A stretch of 64,000 nt of DNA. Origin: Crocinitomix sp. (GTDB lineage Bacteria > Bacteroidota > Bacteroidia > Flavobacteriales_D > Crocinitomicaceae). This document shows positions 8,182 through 16,793 of this stretch, in pieces. The position numbers and the translations under genes are program-made. The DNA is taken from NCBI GenBank assembly GCA_013138735.1, contig WTCE01000094.1, forward strand, positions 1-64,000, read 5' to 3'. The notes under the pieces are model-generated. The model saw nothing but the letters and a program-made list of their open reading frames with translations, did not search any database and was not told the DNA's origin. The first letter of the stretch is position 1, and each line of letters begins with the position of its first letter.

Positions 8182-9051
8182 ATGGTAAAATTATGTAAAT
8201 CAATTGCGGATGCTAAGTCATTTCAGAACTTTGTTACGTTTGCAATTATCGTGGCCGGTGTATTGGTCGGAATTGCTACTTATGCCGAGTTTTCCACAAA
8301 ACATGAGTCAATATTGGAGATCCTGAACTTGACTGTTCTTATTATCTTTATTATAGAGATTGTGGTGAAAATAGTTGCTGAGGGAAATAAGCCTTGGCGT
8401 TACTTTTTTGATGCCTGGAATGTTTTTGATTTTATAATTGTAGCAGCAGCATTTTTACCATTCGGCGGTAGTTCAGTTGCTATATTGAGATTGTTAAGGT
8501 TATTGCGTGTACTTAAGCTAATAAAGGCTTTACCAAAGCTGCAAATGTTAGTAGGCGCATTATTGAAGAGTATTCCTTCTATGGGATATGTATCCATTCT
8601 TTTATTGCTTTTATTTTATATCTATGCGGTGGCTGGAGTTTTCTTTTTTGGAGAGAATGATCCGACTCACTTTTCAGATTTACAAACTTCAATGTTGTCC
8701 TTATTCAGGGTAGTAACCTTGGAGGATTGGACAGATATCATGTATATTAATATGTATGGTTGTGCTAATTATGGTTATGATGGTTCAATGGAGATTTGCG
8801 TTAATTCTACTGCAAATGCTGCTGGTTCAGTTATCTTCTTCGTGTCATTCGTATTAATTGGAACAATGATTTTCTTGAATTTGTTTATTGGTGTAATCAT
8901 GAATGGGATGGATGAAGCAAAAGCAGATATGGCTTTAAGTGATAAAATTGCGAGTGGCGAAGCCAAAACAAACGTAGATGACTTAGAGAATAAACTCCAG
9001 GAAATGCAAGAGCTGCTGATCTTGTATAAAATGCAAAATAAGGACGCATAA
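8182..9051 (+). CDS. Single-domain voltage-gated cation channel (BacNav/Cav-like)
   Basis: A 289-residue six-helix channel subunit that should assemble as a tetramer in the inner membrane. S1-S3 occupy about 15-110. S4 follows with basic residues at every third position (LRLLRLLRVLKLIK), then S5, a pore loop and S6 (FFVSFVLIGTMIFLNLFIG). The C-terminus holds a likely coiled coil (DDLENKLQEMQELLILYKM), as in NaChBac relatives. The selectivity filter is TLEDWTD (residues 179-185, bases 8716-8736), not the TLESW of characterised sodium channels. Between filter and S6 there is a longer turret with two Cys (YGCANYGYDGSMEIC) that could form a disulfide. I chose ATG 8182; an upstream TTG at 8149 adds 11 unlikely residues. 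Channel identity is sure; ion preference is inference. Confidence 0.92.
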   Translation: MVKLCKSIADAKSFQNFVTFAIIVAGVLVGIATYAEFSTKHESILEILNLTVLIIFIIEIVVKIVAEGNKPWRYFFDAWNVFDFIIVAAAFLPFGGSSVAILRLLRLLRVLKLIKALPKLQMLVGALLKSIPSMGYVSILLLLLFYIYAVAGVFFFGENDPTHFSDLQTSMLSLFRVVTLEDWTDIMYINMYGCANYGYDGSMEICVNSTANAAGSVIFFVSFVLIGTMIFLNLFIGVIMNGMDEAKADMALSDKIASGEAKTNVDDLENKLQEMQELLILYKMQNKDA

Positions 9052-9058
9052 TTTTATA

Positions 9059-9084
9059 GGGGGACATAGAAGTCGCCCTTTTTT
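9059..9084 (+). terminator. Rho-independent terminator after the channel gene
   Basis: GGGGGAC (9059-9065) pairs with GTCGCCC (9072-9078) with one internal mismatch around a six-base loop, and is followed directly by six T (9079-9084). It sits eight bases after the channel stop codon and just before the MarR operator, so it separates the two transcription units. Confidence 0.55.
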
Positions 9085-9090
9085 AGTTAT

Positions 9091-9112
9091 AAAAGTTGTA
9101 TATACAACTTTT
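9091..9112. promoter_or_regulatory. Perfect 22-bp palindrome, likely MarR operator
   Basis: Bases 9091-9112 form a perfect palindrome with core AGTTGTATATACAACT, flanked symmetrically by AAA and TTT. It lies 16 bases before the ATG of a MarR-family gene. Palindromes with TTGTAnnnTACAA-like cores are typical MarR-family operators, and the position would let the regulator block its own promoter. Autoregulation is inferred from symmetry and position only. Confidence 0.7.
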
Positions 9113-9128
9113 GTTTTTATATTGCGAT

Positions 9129-9551
9129 ATGAATAAACATCCGCTTCTAGAGTCTTGCGACCCTAGGCAATGTATATCCTCCAGGATTTTGAAATGCAAC
9201 CGCATTATATCTAGTGTTTTTAGAAAACATTTATTGCCTTATAATATTACCAACAGCCAAATGAGCATTCTATTCATTTTGGCTAAGCGGGGAGAAGCAA
9301 GTCAACAAGAGTTGGCGACTATTTTATATTTAGAGAAATCTACGATTAGTCGCAATATGAAACGCTTATTTGAAGGCAAGCTAATTACTAAACAAAATCC
9401 TAAACAATTAGAAATAACTGCAGCAGGAAAAGATTTTTTAGAAGCTATTATTCCTGCCTGGGACAAAGCCATGGAAGAATCAAAAAACTTATTAGCCGAA
9501 CAAGGAGAGGCAGCATTAACCATTTTATTAAATCAACTAACCCACGCATAA
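9129..9551 (+). CDS. MarR-family transcriptional regulator
   Basis: A 140-residue winged-helix regulator. The N-terminal dimerisation helix (about 10-45) is followed by the helix-turn-helix region SQQELATILYLEKSTISRN at about 69-87 and the wing NPKQLEITAAGKDFLEAI. MarR proteins bind palindromic operators as dimers and release them on binding small aromatic ligands or on cysteine oxidation; Cys residues near the N-terminus (ESCDPRQCI) could have such a role, but this is not shown. I chose the ATG at 9129 over an upstream start at 9096, which lies inside the operator palindrome. It ends two bases before a membrane-protein gene, so the two form an operon and the membrane protein is the likely regulatory target. 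Confidence 0.88.
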   Translation: MNKHPLLESCDPRQCISSRILKCNRIISSVFRKHLLPYNITNSQMSILFILAKRGEASQQELATILYLEKSTISRNMKRLFEGKLITKQNPKQLEITAAGKDFLEAIIPAWDKAMEESKNLLAEQGEAALTILLNQLTHA

Positions 9552-9553
9552 AA

Positions 9554-10273
9554 ATGTTAACAGCAATAGGATATACAGGATTATACATATTTGTTATGGC
9601 AATGATCGGCTTAACTTATCGTAACGGACTTTTAAGAATGGGCTTGGAATTGCCAAAGGTTAAAAAGCGTTTGGTAATATTAATAGCAGCTTTTGGCATT
9701 TGGGCCATATACCTTTATTTAATTGGTGAATCTGGTTTATTATGGCATTTTGAAATGCCGCCTAGGTTTCTACTCATGATATTCCTGCCAATAGCCATTA
9801 TCACAGTTTTTATTTTTATCAAAAACCGGAAAAGCCCAATTTTTGAAGCGATTCCTAAACAAAAAATCCTTTATTTTCAAAGTTTCAGAATTGTAGTTGA
9901 ATTAGTGATTTTGGCGACTTATTTAGAAGGTGTTTTTCCAGTTGAAACAACCTTTGAAGGTTATAATTATGAAATAATCGTTGCTATACTGGCACCTATT
10001 GTGGCCTATGCCGTTTATTCAAAAAAGTGGTTGTCAGAAAATGTGGCGCTTGCATTTAACTATTTGGGTTTAGCCACCTTGGCAATCATTATTTTCATTG
10101 TCATCACCTCATTATATTTTCCAAGTGTTTGGGGTAATTCGGCTCCACGAATAGCAGAAGAGTTTTCTCATGTGCCGTATTTATTATTGCCTGGATTTTT
10201 AGCTCCTGCGGCAATTTTTGCGCATATTTTTTCGATTATGCAAATTCGGAAAACTAAGCAAGTCAAAGGATAG
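9554..10273 (+). CDS. Multi-pass membrane protein in the MarR operon
   Basis: A 239-residue integral membrane protein with about seven hydrophobic helices (for example YIFVMAMIGLTY at the start, VILIAAFGIWAIYLYLIG and LATLAIIIFIVITSLYF). No transporter, enzyme or redox motif is recognisable, and I do not name a family. It starts two bases after the MarR stop codon, so expression is almost certainly coupled. A MarR-controlled membrane protein suggests a role in sensing or handling a toxic or signalling compound; that is inference from context only. Confidence 0.65.
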   Translation: MLTAIGYTGLYIFVMAMIGLTYRNGLLRMGLELPKVKKRLVILIAAFGIWAIYLYLIGESGLLWHFEMPPRFLLMIFLPIAIITVFIFIKNRKSPIFEAIPKQKILYFQSFRIVVELVILATYLEGVFPVETTFEGYNYEIIVAILAPIVAYAVYSKKWLSENVALAFNYLGLATLAIIIFIVITSLYFPSVWGNSAPRIAEEFSHVPYLLLPGFLAPAAIFAHIFSIMQIRKTKQVKG

Positions 10274-10346
10274 TTCCTAAATGTTTTGCTGCAATTTTAG
10301 GATATAACCCGTCGAATAATAATTCATTCTTCTTAATTTTTAGTTT

Positions 10347-10362
10347 GACATATAAATATGTC
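10347..10362. promoter_or_regulatory. Inverted repeat upstream of the LprI-like gene
   Basis: GACATAT (10347-10353) and ATATGTC (10356-10362) are perfect arms with a two-base centre, 23 bases before the ATG at 10386. The first arm begins at the end of a TTTG that could be a -33 element. It may be an operator, but AT-rich symmetry can arise by chance. Confidence 0.3.
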
Positions 10363-10385
10363 TTCACCTTATATAAATTGCTGTC

Positions 10386-10904
10386 ATGAGATTATTTTTA
10401 GCGCTTTTAGCATTTACCTTCTCACAATGCACAATTACAACAGAAGATCAAATCAAAAGAGAAGTTATTTACAAGACTGATACAATTTATATAAGCGATA
10501 AAGATCTTGGAAATATAGCACCTTGGGAACTAGATTGTGGAGGTGGGAATCAATTGGAAATGAATATTTGTAGTAGGAGTAAACTATTGGTTGTAGATAG
10601 TGTTCTGAAGGTACGAAATAGCGAATTGCTTTTTGATTTAGATCAAGTAATTGAAAATTTAGAAAAGCAGCAATCCTTATCTGAAATGGATATCATTGAG
10701 TTATTGAACTATCGCAAACAAAAGAACTCTTTGATGGAAATTCATAAGTGCTTTAAAATAATGCGTGCAGAAGTAAGAGAGTTTGCTCGATCATATTATG
10801 ATGGTGGAACAATGATGCCTATGATGGTTAATTTATATGCCGTTCAAATGACAATTAATCAAATAGAAATTTTAAGAATACTCAAAGACGGTCCCAAAGG
10901 TTAA
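10386..10904 (+). CDS. Putative lipoprotein with LprI/DUF1311-like domain
   Basis: A 172-residue protein with a short lipoprotein signal (FTFSQC, Cys near residue 15). The mature region shows the spacing typical of the lysozyme-inhibitor LprI N-terminal (DUF1311) family: a first Cys in WELDCGGG, then QLEMNIC, an Asp-x-x-Leu helix, a conserved Cys in EIHKCF, a GG in YYDGGTMMP and a closing x-T-x-x-Q-I-E-I-L helix. Members are small disulfide-bonded envelope proteins, some of which inhibit lysozyme. The match is by pattern, not by a search, and the conserved aromatic residue before the third Cys is not clear. It stands alone between the MarR operon and a peptidase gene. Confidence 0.5.
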   Translation: MRLFLALLAFTFSQCTITTEDQIKREVIYKTDTIYISDKDLGNIAPWELDCGGGNQLEMNICSRSKLLVVDSVLKVRNSELLFDLDQVIENLEKQQSLSEMDIIELLNYRKQKNSLMEIHKCFKIMRAEVREFARSYYDGGTMMPMMVNLYAVQMTINQIEILRILKDGPKG

Positions 10905-10990
10905 ATTTTATTTGAATTCGAAAATTTCTAAGTCTGCACTTTTTTCAAACCGTATTAATAGCTATTTTGTTGGAAATTTAAAACACCTAA

Positions 10991-12112
10991 ATGAAAATTA
11001 GCTCAAACTTTGATAGTGGAAATATTGAAATTGTTTCGATAAATGATAATGGAGAAATTAATTTAAATATTCGAAAAGACACCAATTCCGAATACTTGCA
11101 ATGGTTTCATTTTAGGTTAACAGATGCATTAGATAAGGCCTGTAAAATTTCTATTCTAAATGCCAGCGAAACTTCTTATCCAGATGGTTGGGAGAATTAT
11201 CACGCCGTTGCATCTTACGATAATGTTGAATGGTTTAGAGTGCCGACGCGATACGAAGATGGCGTTTTGCATATTGATTATTTGCCTTCAAATAACAGTG
11301 TTTATTTCGCTTATTTTGAGCCGTATTCTTATAATAAACATCAGAATTTAATTCACAATTCGCAAGTATCAGACCTTTGTAGGGTAGATGTGATTGGTGA
11401 AACGTATGAAGGGCATGACATTGATATGCTTGTAATAGGAGATGAAGGAATCGGTAAAAAGGTTTGGGTTATTGCGCGTCAACATCCGGGTGAAAGTATG
11501 GCAGAATGGTTTGTTGAAGGAATGGTAGACCGTTTATTAGATGAAAGTGACCCCGTAGCGCGAAAATTGTTAGAAGGTGCTTGTTTTTATGTGATTCCAA
11601 ATATGAATATTGACGGTTCAATAGCTGGGAATTTAAGAGCGAATACGGCAGGAATGAATTTGAATCGTGAATGGGCCAATCCAAGTATCGAAAAAAGCCC
11701 TGAAGTTTTTCATTGCTTAAAAAAGATGGATGAAATTGGGGTTGACTTATTACTTGACGTGCATGGTGATGAAGCTATACCTTACAATTTTGTTGCTGCA
11801 TCTGAAGGGATTCCAAGCTATAGTTTAAGCTTGCAACAATTAGAGAAAAAATTTAAAGATCATTGGATGCATATCTGTCCTGATTTTCAAGATGAATATA
11901 ATTATGGTGCCGACGAACCAGGTACTTCAAATATGACGGTTTGTTCTAACGCTGTGGCAGAACTTTTCAGCTGCTTATCTTTCACCATTGAAATGCCTTT
12001 TAAAGATAATGATGATTTACCCGATCCAATGTATGGTTGGTCTTCTGAGCGATCAATGTTGTTAGGAGAGTCTATTTTAAATCCTGTATTGTTTGTGCTA
12101 AAGGATTTATAG
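10991..12112 (+). CDS. M14 zinc carboxypeptidase, cytosolic (CCP/AGBL-like) type
   Basis: A 373-residue protein without signal peptide. Residues 1-125 form the beta-sandwich N-domain characteristic of cytosolic carboxypeptidases. The M14 catalytic domain follows: zinc ligands in RQHPGES (His and Glu) and the later His in LLLDVHGDE, substrate-binding Arg and Asn-Arg in NLRANTAGMNLNREW, and the catalytic Glu in FTIEMPFKD. Eukaryotic relatives remove C-terminal glutamates from tubulin; bacterial members probably trim acidic peptides, with unknown targets. The gene is monocistronic and ends in a bidirectional terminator shared with the convergent lipoprotein gene. Confidence 0.88.
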   Translation: MKISSNFDSGNIEIVSINDNGEINLNIRKDTNSEYLQWFHFRLTDALDKACKISILNASETSYPDGWENYHAVASYDNVEWFRVPTRYEDGVLHIDYLPSNNSVYFAYFEPYSYNKHQNLIHNSQVSDLCRVDVIGETYEGHDIDMLVIGDEGIGKKVWVIARQHPGESMAEWFVEGMVDRLLDESDPVARKLLEGACFYVIPNMNIDGSIAGNLRANTAGMNLNREWANPSIEKSPEVFHCLKKMDEIGVDLLLDVHGDEAIPYNFVAASEGIPSYSLSLQQLEKKFKDHWMHICPDFQDEYNYGADEPGTSNMTVCSNAVAELFSCLSFTIEMPFKDNDDLPDPMYGWSSERSMLLGESILNPVLFVLKDL

Positions 12113-12124
12113 TCAAATCCTTTA
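12099..12124. terminator. Bidirectional terminator between convergent genes
   Basis: TAAAGGATTT (12099-12108) and AAATCCTTTA (12115-12124) form a perfect 10-bp stem with a six-base loop. It spans the stop codons of both convergent genes, so either transcript would fold it at its 3' end. No long T-run follows, but AT-rich sequence flanks both sides. Confidence 0.6.
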
Positions 12125-13084
12125 TTGACTTTCTAATTGAGTAAGGCTGATTTTTTTTCCGCCCCATTCAACTACTGTAAATCCTTTTCTTTCTGGACTT
12201 ATTGGCAATGTTTGTTCTATAATTTTTATTTCGCTCTCAATAGGGCAGTGTAGCATCATAATTCGGATTAATGTTTCTGGAGCGGGTTGAATATCGAGTA
12301 CAGCATGTTTCGTATAATGTTCTGTATCAAAATGAATGAGGTTTCGATCGTTTTGATTTAATATGGGCAGCCAAAAAATAATGAATTCATTGGCTTCACG
12401 CTCATTGAGTCCAATTTCAGCCAACTTTGCTTCTAAAAAGGGGATCGTTTCTTCACTATCTACAATAAAACCTGAATTAATTGTCTTTTGGTACGTGGTA
12501 ATTCCTTCCCAGTAAATACTGTAAAATGATCTTCCTGTCGAATCAATTAAAGTTCCATTAGGGTAAGCAAGCATTTTCCAATCGCCATTTGATTTAGGAT
12601 AAGTATGGATGATTTCACCCTCATAATCCAAGTGTACATCAAGAGTTATAGTATCTGTTGGGTAAAAATAAATAATGGGTTTTAATTCAAGATTTTGGCT
12701 TTGAAGAATGATATCCTTCAGTATAATTTGCTCCCCTTCTTGGACTTCAACGTTTACTTGTTTTACAGATTGATAACCAACGTGCTGTGCGAATAAGGTG
12801 TAGTTTCCAGTTGCTACATTCTTGATTTCAAAACTGCCATCTATATTTACTGAGGTTCCAATTTTGACTCCTTCTTTTTCTAAAAAAACAGTTGTGCCAA
12901 AAAGTGGTTCTCCATTATCATCAACTACTTTACCTTTTATGCTGGCACTTGAACTAGGTTCAACCACGCTAGAGTCAATAGTAATGATATTTGTTTCTTG
13001 CGTTTCGTCACACTCATGTTCGCGTTGAAAACCGCAAGAGGAAATGATTGGAAACAATAAAATGGCTAATAGAAGTGCTTTCAT
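12122..13084 (-). CDS. Lipoprotein with carboxypeptidase-regulatory-like domain
   Basis: From the ATG at 13082-13084 the protein (320 residues) opens with a lipoprotein signal (LLFPIISSC, Cys near residue 17). Residues about 48-125 form a CarbopepD_reg-like beta-sandwich (SIKGKVVDDNGEPLFGTTVF, then GYQSVKQVNVEVQEG), common in Bacteroidota surface proteins. The C-terminal half begins KPIIYFYPTDTITLDVHLDY and continues with TYPKSNGDW, SIYWEG and EFIIFWLPIL. This is a conserved domain of unknown function known from many bacteria. The upstream frame to 13156 is discarded because it precedes the signal peptide and would overlap the neighbouring gene. It is the last gene of the run downstream of the formate dehydrogenase genes, 49 bases after the previous stop. 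Confidence 0.72.
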   Translation of the reverse strand: MKALLLAILLFPIISSCGFQREHECDETQETNIITIDSSVVEPSSSASIKGKVVDDNGEPLFGTTVFLEKEGVKIGTSVNIDGSFEIKNVATGNYTLFAQHVGYQSVKQVNVEVQEGEQIILKDIILQSQNLELKPIIYFYPTDTITLDVHLDYEGEIIHTYPKSNGDWKMLAYPNGTLIDSTGRSFYSIYWEGITTYQKTINSGFIVDSEETIPFLEAKLAEIGLNEREANEFIIFWLPILNQNDRNLIHFDTEHYTKHAVLDIQPAPETLIRIMMLHCPIESEIKIIEQTLPISPERKGFTVVEWGGKKISLTQLESQ

Positions 13085-13133
13085 AGTATAAAGATGCCAA
13101 AACAATGCTTTATCCATAAAATATTCCAATAAA

Positions 13134-13802
13134 TTAATTGGACAATTCTTTTTCAATGAACGCTAACCTTAATGCGGCCTTGCGCATCATTAGGTCCTTG
13201 TTATTCAGGAACTCGTTTCTACGATCAGTATCATTTCCAAATGGATTGCACACGAGTTGCCCAATATTGCTGAATTGCCACATCTCATTTTTTTTCTGTG
13301 AAATGCGCATCTCAATTGCTCCATTTGACTGAATGCTACCCATATAATTTTTAGGTAATACACGTCCAAATAAACTCATTCCGTTTGACTCACTACGCAA
13401 AAAGAATTGACCAATTCCGTCTATTTTACCGGCATATACCTTTGGGAATGTTCGTTTTCCCATAAAAGGAAAAGCTCCGCCTGCGGGTTTCGCATTGATT
13501 TTACCATGTTTGTCTATTTGGCCTGAGAGTTTTGTTGGATGCCCGCTCACTATGTGGCTGTCATTGCGTGTTACATTAAATTGGAGATTTTCTCCTTTAA
13601 GCAAATCCATATTTCTATTCCACAATTGAGAAAATTCCGAATCTTCAAGTTCCAATAAGTCCAGTAGTAGGGCCAGTTGCGTTTTTCTTAATTTCAGAAT
13701 TTTCCTTATTCGCCTTGCTTTCCATAAGGTCCTCTTGCCATTTAGTTTTTTCAAAAACACTATGGTATTCTTAATTTCCGCTATGAATTGATTACAGGTC
13801 AT
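13134..13802 (-). CDS. Hypothetical protein, 222 aa
   Basis: A 222-residue protein without signal peptide. The N-terminal 55 residues are basic and helical (KKLNGKRTLWKARRIRKILK). The rest is beta-type with many Gly (SGQIDKHGKINAKPAGGAFP, MSLFGRVLPKNYMGSI). Its ATG (13800-13802) lies one base after the TAA of the 68-residue gene, so the two are translationally coupled. I do not recognise the family. Its place at the end of the formate dehydrogenase run hints at co-expression but not at function. Confidence 0.55.
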   Translation of the reverse strand: MTCNQFIAEIKNTIVFLKKLNGKRTLWKARRIRKILKLRKTQLALLLDLLELEDSEFSQLWNRNMDLLKGENLQFNVTRNDSHIVSGHPTKLSGQIDKHGKINAKPAGGAFPFMGKRTFPKVYAGKIDGIGQFFLRSESNGMSLFGRVLPKNYMGSIQSNGAIEMRISQKKNEMWQFSNIGQLVCNPFGNDTDRRNEFLNNKDLMMRKAALRLAFIEKELSN

Positions 13803-13803
13803 G

Positions 13804-14010
13804 TTAATTTTGACTACATGGAATTGTAGTTACGTCAGGTGTTGGCTCAATAATAAACCAACCTTTAGCTGCATCAGTAGCACCTTCTGGGCCGTCTAAA
13901 GAAGAATTTATAAACCCTTGGGTAAATCCAACAGTCGAGAATAGAATTGCGAGAAGAACTAATATAGACCTCACATTTGGTTTTTTATAAACACGTAAAA
14001 AACACTTCAA
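13804..14010 (-). CDS. Short secreted protein or stub, 68 aa
   Basis: A 68-residue frame with a signal peptide (about 13-30, SILVLLAILFSTVGFTQG) and a mature part of only about 37 residues (SSLDGPEGATDAAKGWFI, then PTPDVTTIP). The mature part resembles the opening of larger secreted Bacteroidota proteins that begin NxSFEGP...GW...TPD, so it could be the surviving N-terminus of a truncated gene. It starts 11 bases after the stop of the molybdenum-subunit gene and is followed one base later by the next gene. It could be a genuine small protein; I cannot decide. Confidence 0.4.
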   Translation of the reverse strand: MKCFLRVYKKPNVRSILVLLAILFSTVGFTQGFINSSLDGPEGATDAAKGWFIIEPTPDVTTIPCSQN

Positions 14011-14021
14011 CAGTTGGCTAG

Positions 14022-16745
14022 TTACACCAACTCCTTAAACTTGCCTTTACTTTTTCTAATCTTACAAGAAACAACTTTATACTCAGGACATAGCGCCTCG
14101 GTACAATGTTCGTCTGATGTAATAATATTTAGCATCACTTCTGGAAAGTGGAACGTAGAACTTAAAATTCCTGGTTTCATTTCGTCTGTAATATCCGCCT
14201 CAATATCAACCTTACCACGTGGAGATTCAACACAAACCATATCGCCTTGGGCAATTCCGTTTGCTGCTGCATCATCTGGGTGAATGAGCAAGACATCTTT
14301 CGTCAAAATATCGACATTACCCGTTCTTCGTGTCATAGCACCACAATTATAATGTTCTAATTCACGATTAGTTGTAATAATATATGGGAAATCTGCGCTG
14401 TGTTTAGCCGTTTCTCTCGACTCTACATAAGGGAAGAAAGAGAAAGCTCCTTTACCACGTTTGAATGATTCTGTATGTAATAATTGCGTATCAGTTCCAT
14501 CAGCAGCAACTGGCCATTGTTTTCCGTTATCGCCTAATTCATCCCAAACTACACCTTTAAAGAACGGCACAATTTGCGAAATTTCTTCTAACATTCCAGC
14601 AGCAGTATAATCTGCTTGTTCATAACCCATGCGGTTCATTACGTCAATAATAATTTGCCCATCAGGTTTTGTTCCTTCAATTGGCTCAACTACTTTTTGT
14701 ACACGTTGAATTCTTCTTTCGCCATTTGTAAATGTTCCTTCTTTTTCTAAGAACGAGGCACCTGGTAAAATAACAGTTGCATGTTTGGCAGTTTCAGTCA
14801 TGAAAAGTTCTTGAACAATTAATAGGTCCAAGCTGTCCATTGCTTTTTTAACTTTATTGGTATTCGGGTCGGTTTGAACAACGTCCTCACCAATAACCCA
14901 TAATGCTTTTAGATCACCAGCAATTGCAGCATCAAACATTTCTGGAATTTTTAATCCAATATGAGAAGGTACTTTGTCTGATCCGTAAAACAGTTTATAT
15001 TTTTCATGCATTGCAGGATCTGTTACATCCATATAACCCGCACCTTGGTGTGGTTGCGCGCCCATATCGGCTGCTCCTTGAACATTGTTTTGACCTCTCA
15101 AAGGATTCATTCCTGCTCCTGGTTTTCCAATGTTACCCGTAATCATTGCTAAATCAGCAATTAATTGAACTGTAAATGTTCCTTGATAATGTTCTGTTAC
15201 GCCTAAACCGTGGAATTCCATAGCTGCTTTTGATCCAGCATAGGCTAAACTCGCTTCTCTCACCAAGTTTTTATCAACTCCAGTAATGCCAGCCATTTCG
15301 TCCATGTCGATTTTCAAAATCTCATCACGCATCTCTTCATATCCTTCACATCTACTTTCAATAAAGGCTTTATTCTCTGCTCCTTCAGTTATAATGTAAT
15401 ACAACATCATATTCAACAAGGCTACATTGGTACCTGGTTTTAATTGCAGGTGATAGGTTGCATATTTTGCCAATTCAATTTTTCTAGGATCAACCACAAT
15501 GCTGGTGACACCTTTCATCATTTTTTGTTTGATCTTTGCTCCAGTTACGGGGTGAGCAGCTGTAGGGTTTGCACCAATTACAATGATACAATCTGTATGT
15601 TCTAAATCTTGAATTGAATTAGTTGCCGCTCCTGTACCAAAGGCACGTTGCATTCCTAATGCAGTAGGAGAGTGGCATACTCTTGCGCAACAATCAATAT
15701 TATTGGTGCCTACAATGGCACGCATTAATTTTTGCATTAAATAATTTTCTTCATTCGGTGTTCTTGCAGATGAGATTCCTGCAATGGCATCAGGTCCGCT
15801 ATCGCGAATAATGCGTTTGAATTCATCCGTAATATAATCGTAAGCTTCATCCCAAGATACTTCTTCGAATTCACCGTTACTTCTTTTTATCATTGGAGAA
15901 CGCAAGCGTTCGGCATGGTTATAAAATTTAAAGGCATAACGTCCTTTTAAGCACGTATGTCCGCCATTAGCTTGTGCATCAAAAGGAGCTTGAATGGATA
16001 AAATTTCTCCGTTTCTTGTAGAAACATCCAAATTACAACCAACACCACAATAGGTGCAAACTGTTCGTGTAACCTCTGCTGTTTTGACTGATTTTGATTG
16101 GAACACATCAGATATGGCACTTGTTGGACAAGCTTGTGCACATGCACCACAGCTCACACAATCAGAATCCATAAAGGTTTCATTCGCTCCTTTTACAATA
16201 TGACTGTCAAATCCTCTACCGGCCATACTTAATACAAATTCTCCTTGTACTTCATCACAAGCGCGCACACATCTGTAACAGTTAATACATTTCGAAAAAT
16301 CTGAAGTCATGTAGGGGTGAGACAAATCTTTTGTTTTATCCAAATGATTATCGCCTGCGTCATAACGCACTTCTCTAATCCCAACTTGGGCAGCAACATC
16401 TTGCAATTCACAATTGCCATTCACCTCGCATGTTAAACAGTCTAAAGGATGATCTGTTAAAACCAATTCAATAATGTTCTTCCGCAAACGCTGCACATTA
16501 TCCGATTCAGGATATATATATTGTCCTTCACCAATAGGTGTGTGGCAAGAAGCCATTGCTTTGCTTTTACCATCCTCTTCAAAAGCAACGTCTACACTAC
16601 AAACACGGCAAGAGCCAAAGGATTCAAGGTTCGGTGCGTCGCATAAGGTTGGTACTTTTTCGGAATGATGCCGCTTTAAAAAAGTTAAGATCGATTCTCC
16701 GTCTTCAATTTCGAAAGGGTTATTATTGATATAGGCTATTTTCAT
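14022..16745 (-). CDS. fdsA: NAD-dependent formate dehydrogenase, molybdenum (alpha) subunit
   Basis: A 907-residue FdsA/FdhA-type subunit that oxidises formate to CO2 at a bis-MGD molybdenum (or tungsten) centre. The N-terminus resembles NuoG: [2Fe-2S] ligands C35, C46, C49 and C67, a His/Cys [4Fe-4S] site (H99, C103, C106, C112) and two ferredoxin clusters (C153-C163 and C196-C206). The catalytic part begins with the CxxCxxxC site (C230, C233, C237, C265). The metal ligand is C357 in CCARVCHSPT, so this is a Cys rather than a selenocysteine enzyme. All cluster ligands are present, so the enzyme looks intact. The diaphorase subunit gene lies 48 bases upstream. No fdhD or cofactor gene is in the window. 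Confidence 0.92.
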   Translation of the reverse strand: MKIAYINNNPFEIEDGESILTFLKRHHSEKVPTLCDAPNLESFGSCRVCSVDVAFEEDGKSKAMASCHTPIGEGQYIYPESDNVQRLRKNIIELVLTDHPLDCLTCEVNGNCELQDVAAQVGIREVRYDAGDNHLDKTKDLSHPYMTSDFSKCINCYRCVRACDEVQGEFVLSMAGRGFDSHIVKGANETFMDSDCVSCGACAQACPTSAISDVFQSKSVKTAEVTRTVCTYCGVGCNLDVSTRNGEILSIQAPFDAQANGGHTCLKGRYAFKFYNHAERLRSPMIKRSNGEFEEVSWDEAYDYITDEFKRIIRDSGPDAIAGISSARTPNEENYLMQKLMRAIVGTNNIDCCARVCHSPTALGMQRAFGTGAATNSIQDLEHTDCIIVIGANPTAAHPVTGAKIKQKMMKGVTSIVVDPRKIELAKYATYHLQLKPGTNVALLNMMLYYIITEGAENKAFIESRCEGYEEMRDEILKIDMDEMAGITGVDKNLVREASLAYAGSKAAMEFHGLGVTEHYQGTFTVQLIADLAMITGNIGKPGAGMNPLRGQNNVQGAADMGAQPHQGAGYMDVTDPAMHEKYKLFYGSDKVPSHIGLKIPEMFDAAIAGDLKALWVIGEDVVQTDPNTNKVKKAMDSLDLLIVQELFMTETAKHATVILPGASFLEKEGTFTNGERRIQRVQKVVEPIEGTKPDGQIIIDVMNRMGYEQADYTAAGMLEEISQIVPFFKGVVWDELGDNGKQWPVAADGTDTQLLHTESFKRGKGAFSFFPYVESRETAKHSADFPYIITTNRELEHYNCGAMTRRTGNVDILTKDVLLIHPDDAAANGIAQGDMVCVESPRGKVDIEADITDEMKPGILSSTFHFPEVMLNIITSDEHCTEALCPEYKVVSCKIRKSKGKFKELV

Positions 16746-16793
16746 GCGTGCGTTATATTTGAGAATGGCTATTAATTCGGTTTGGATAATATT

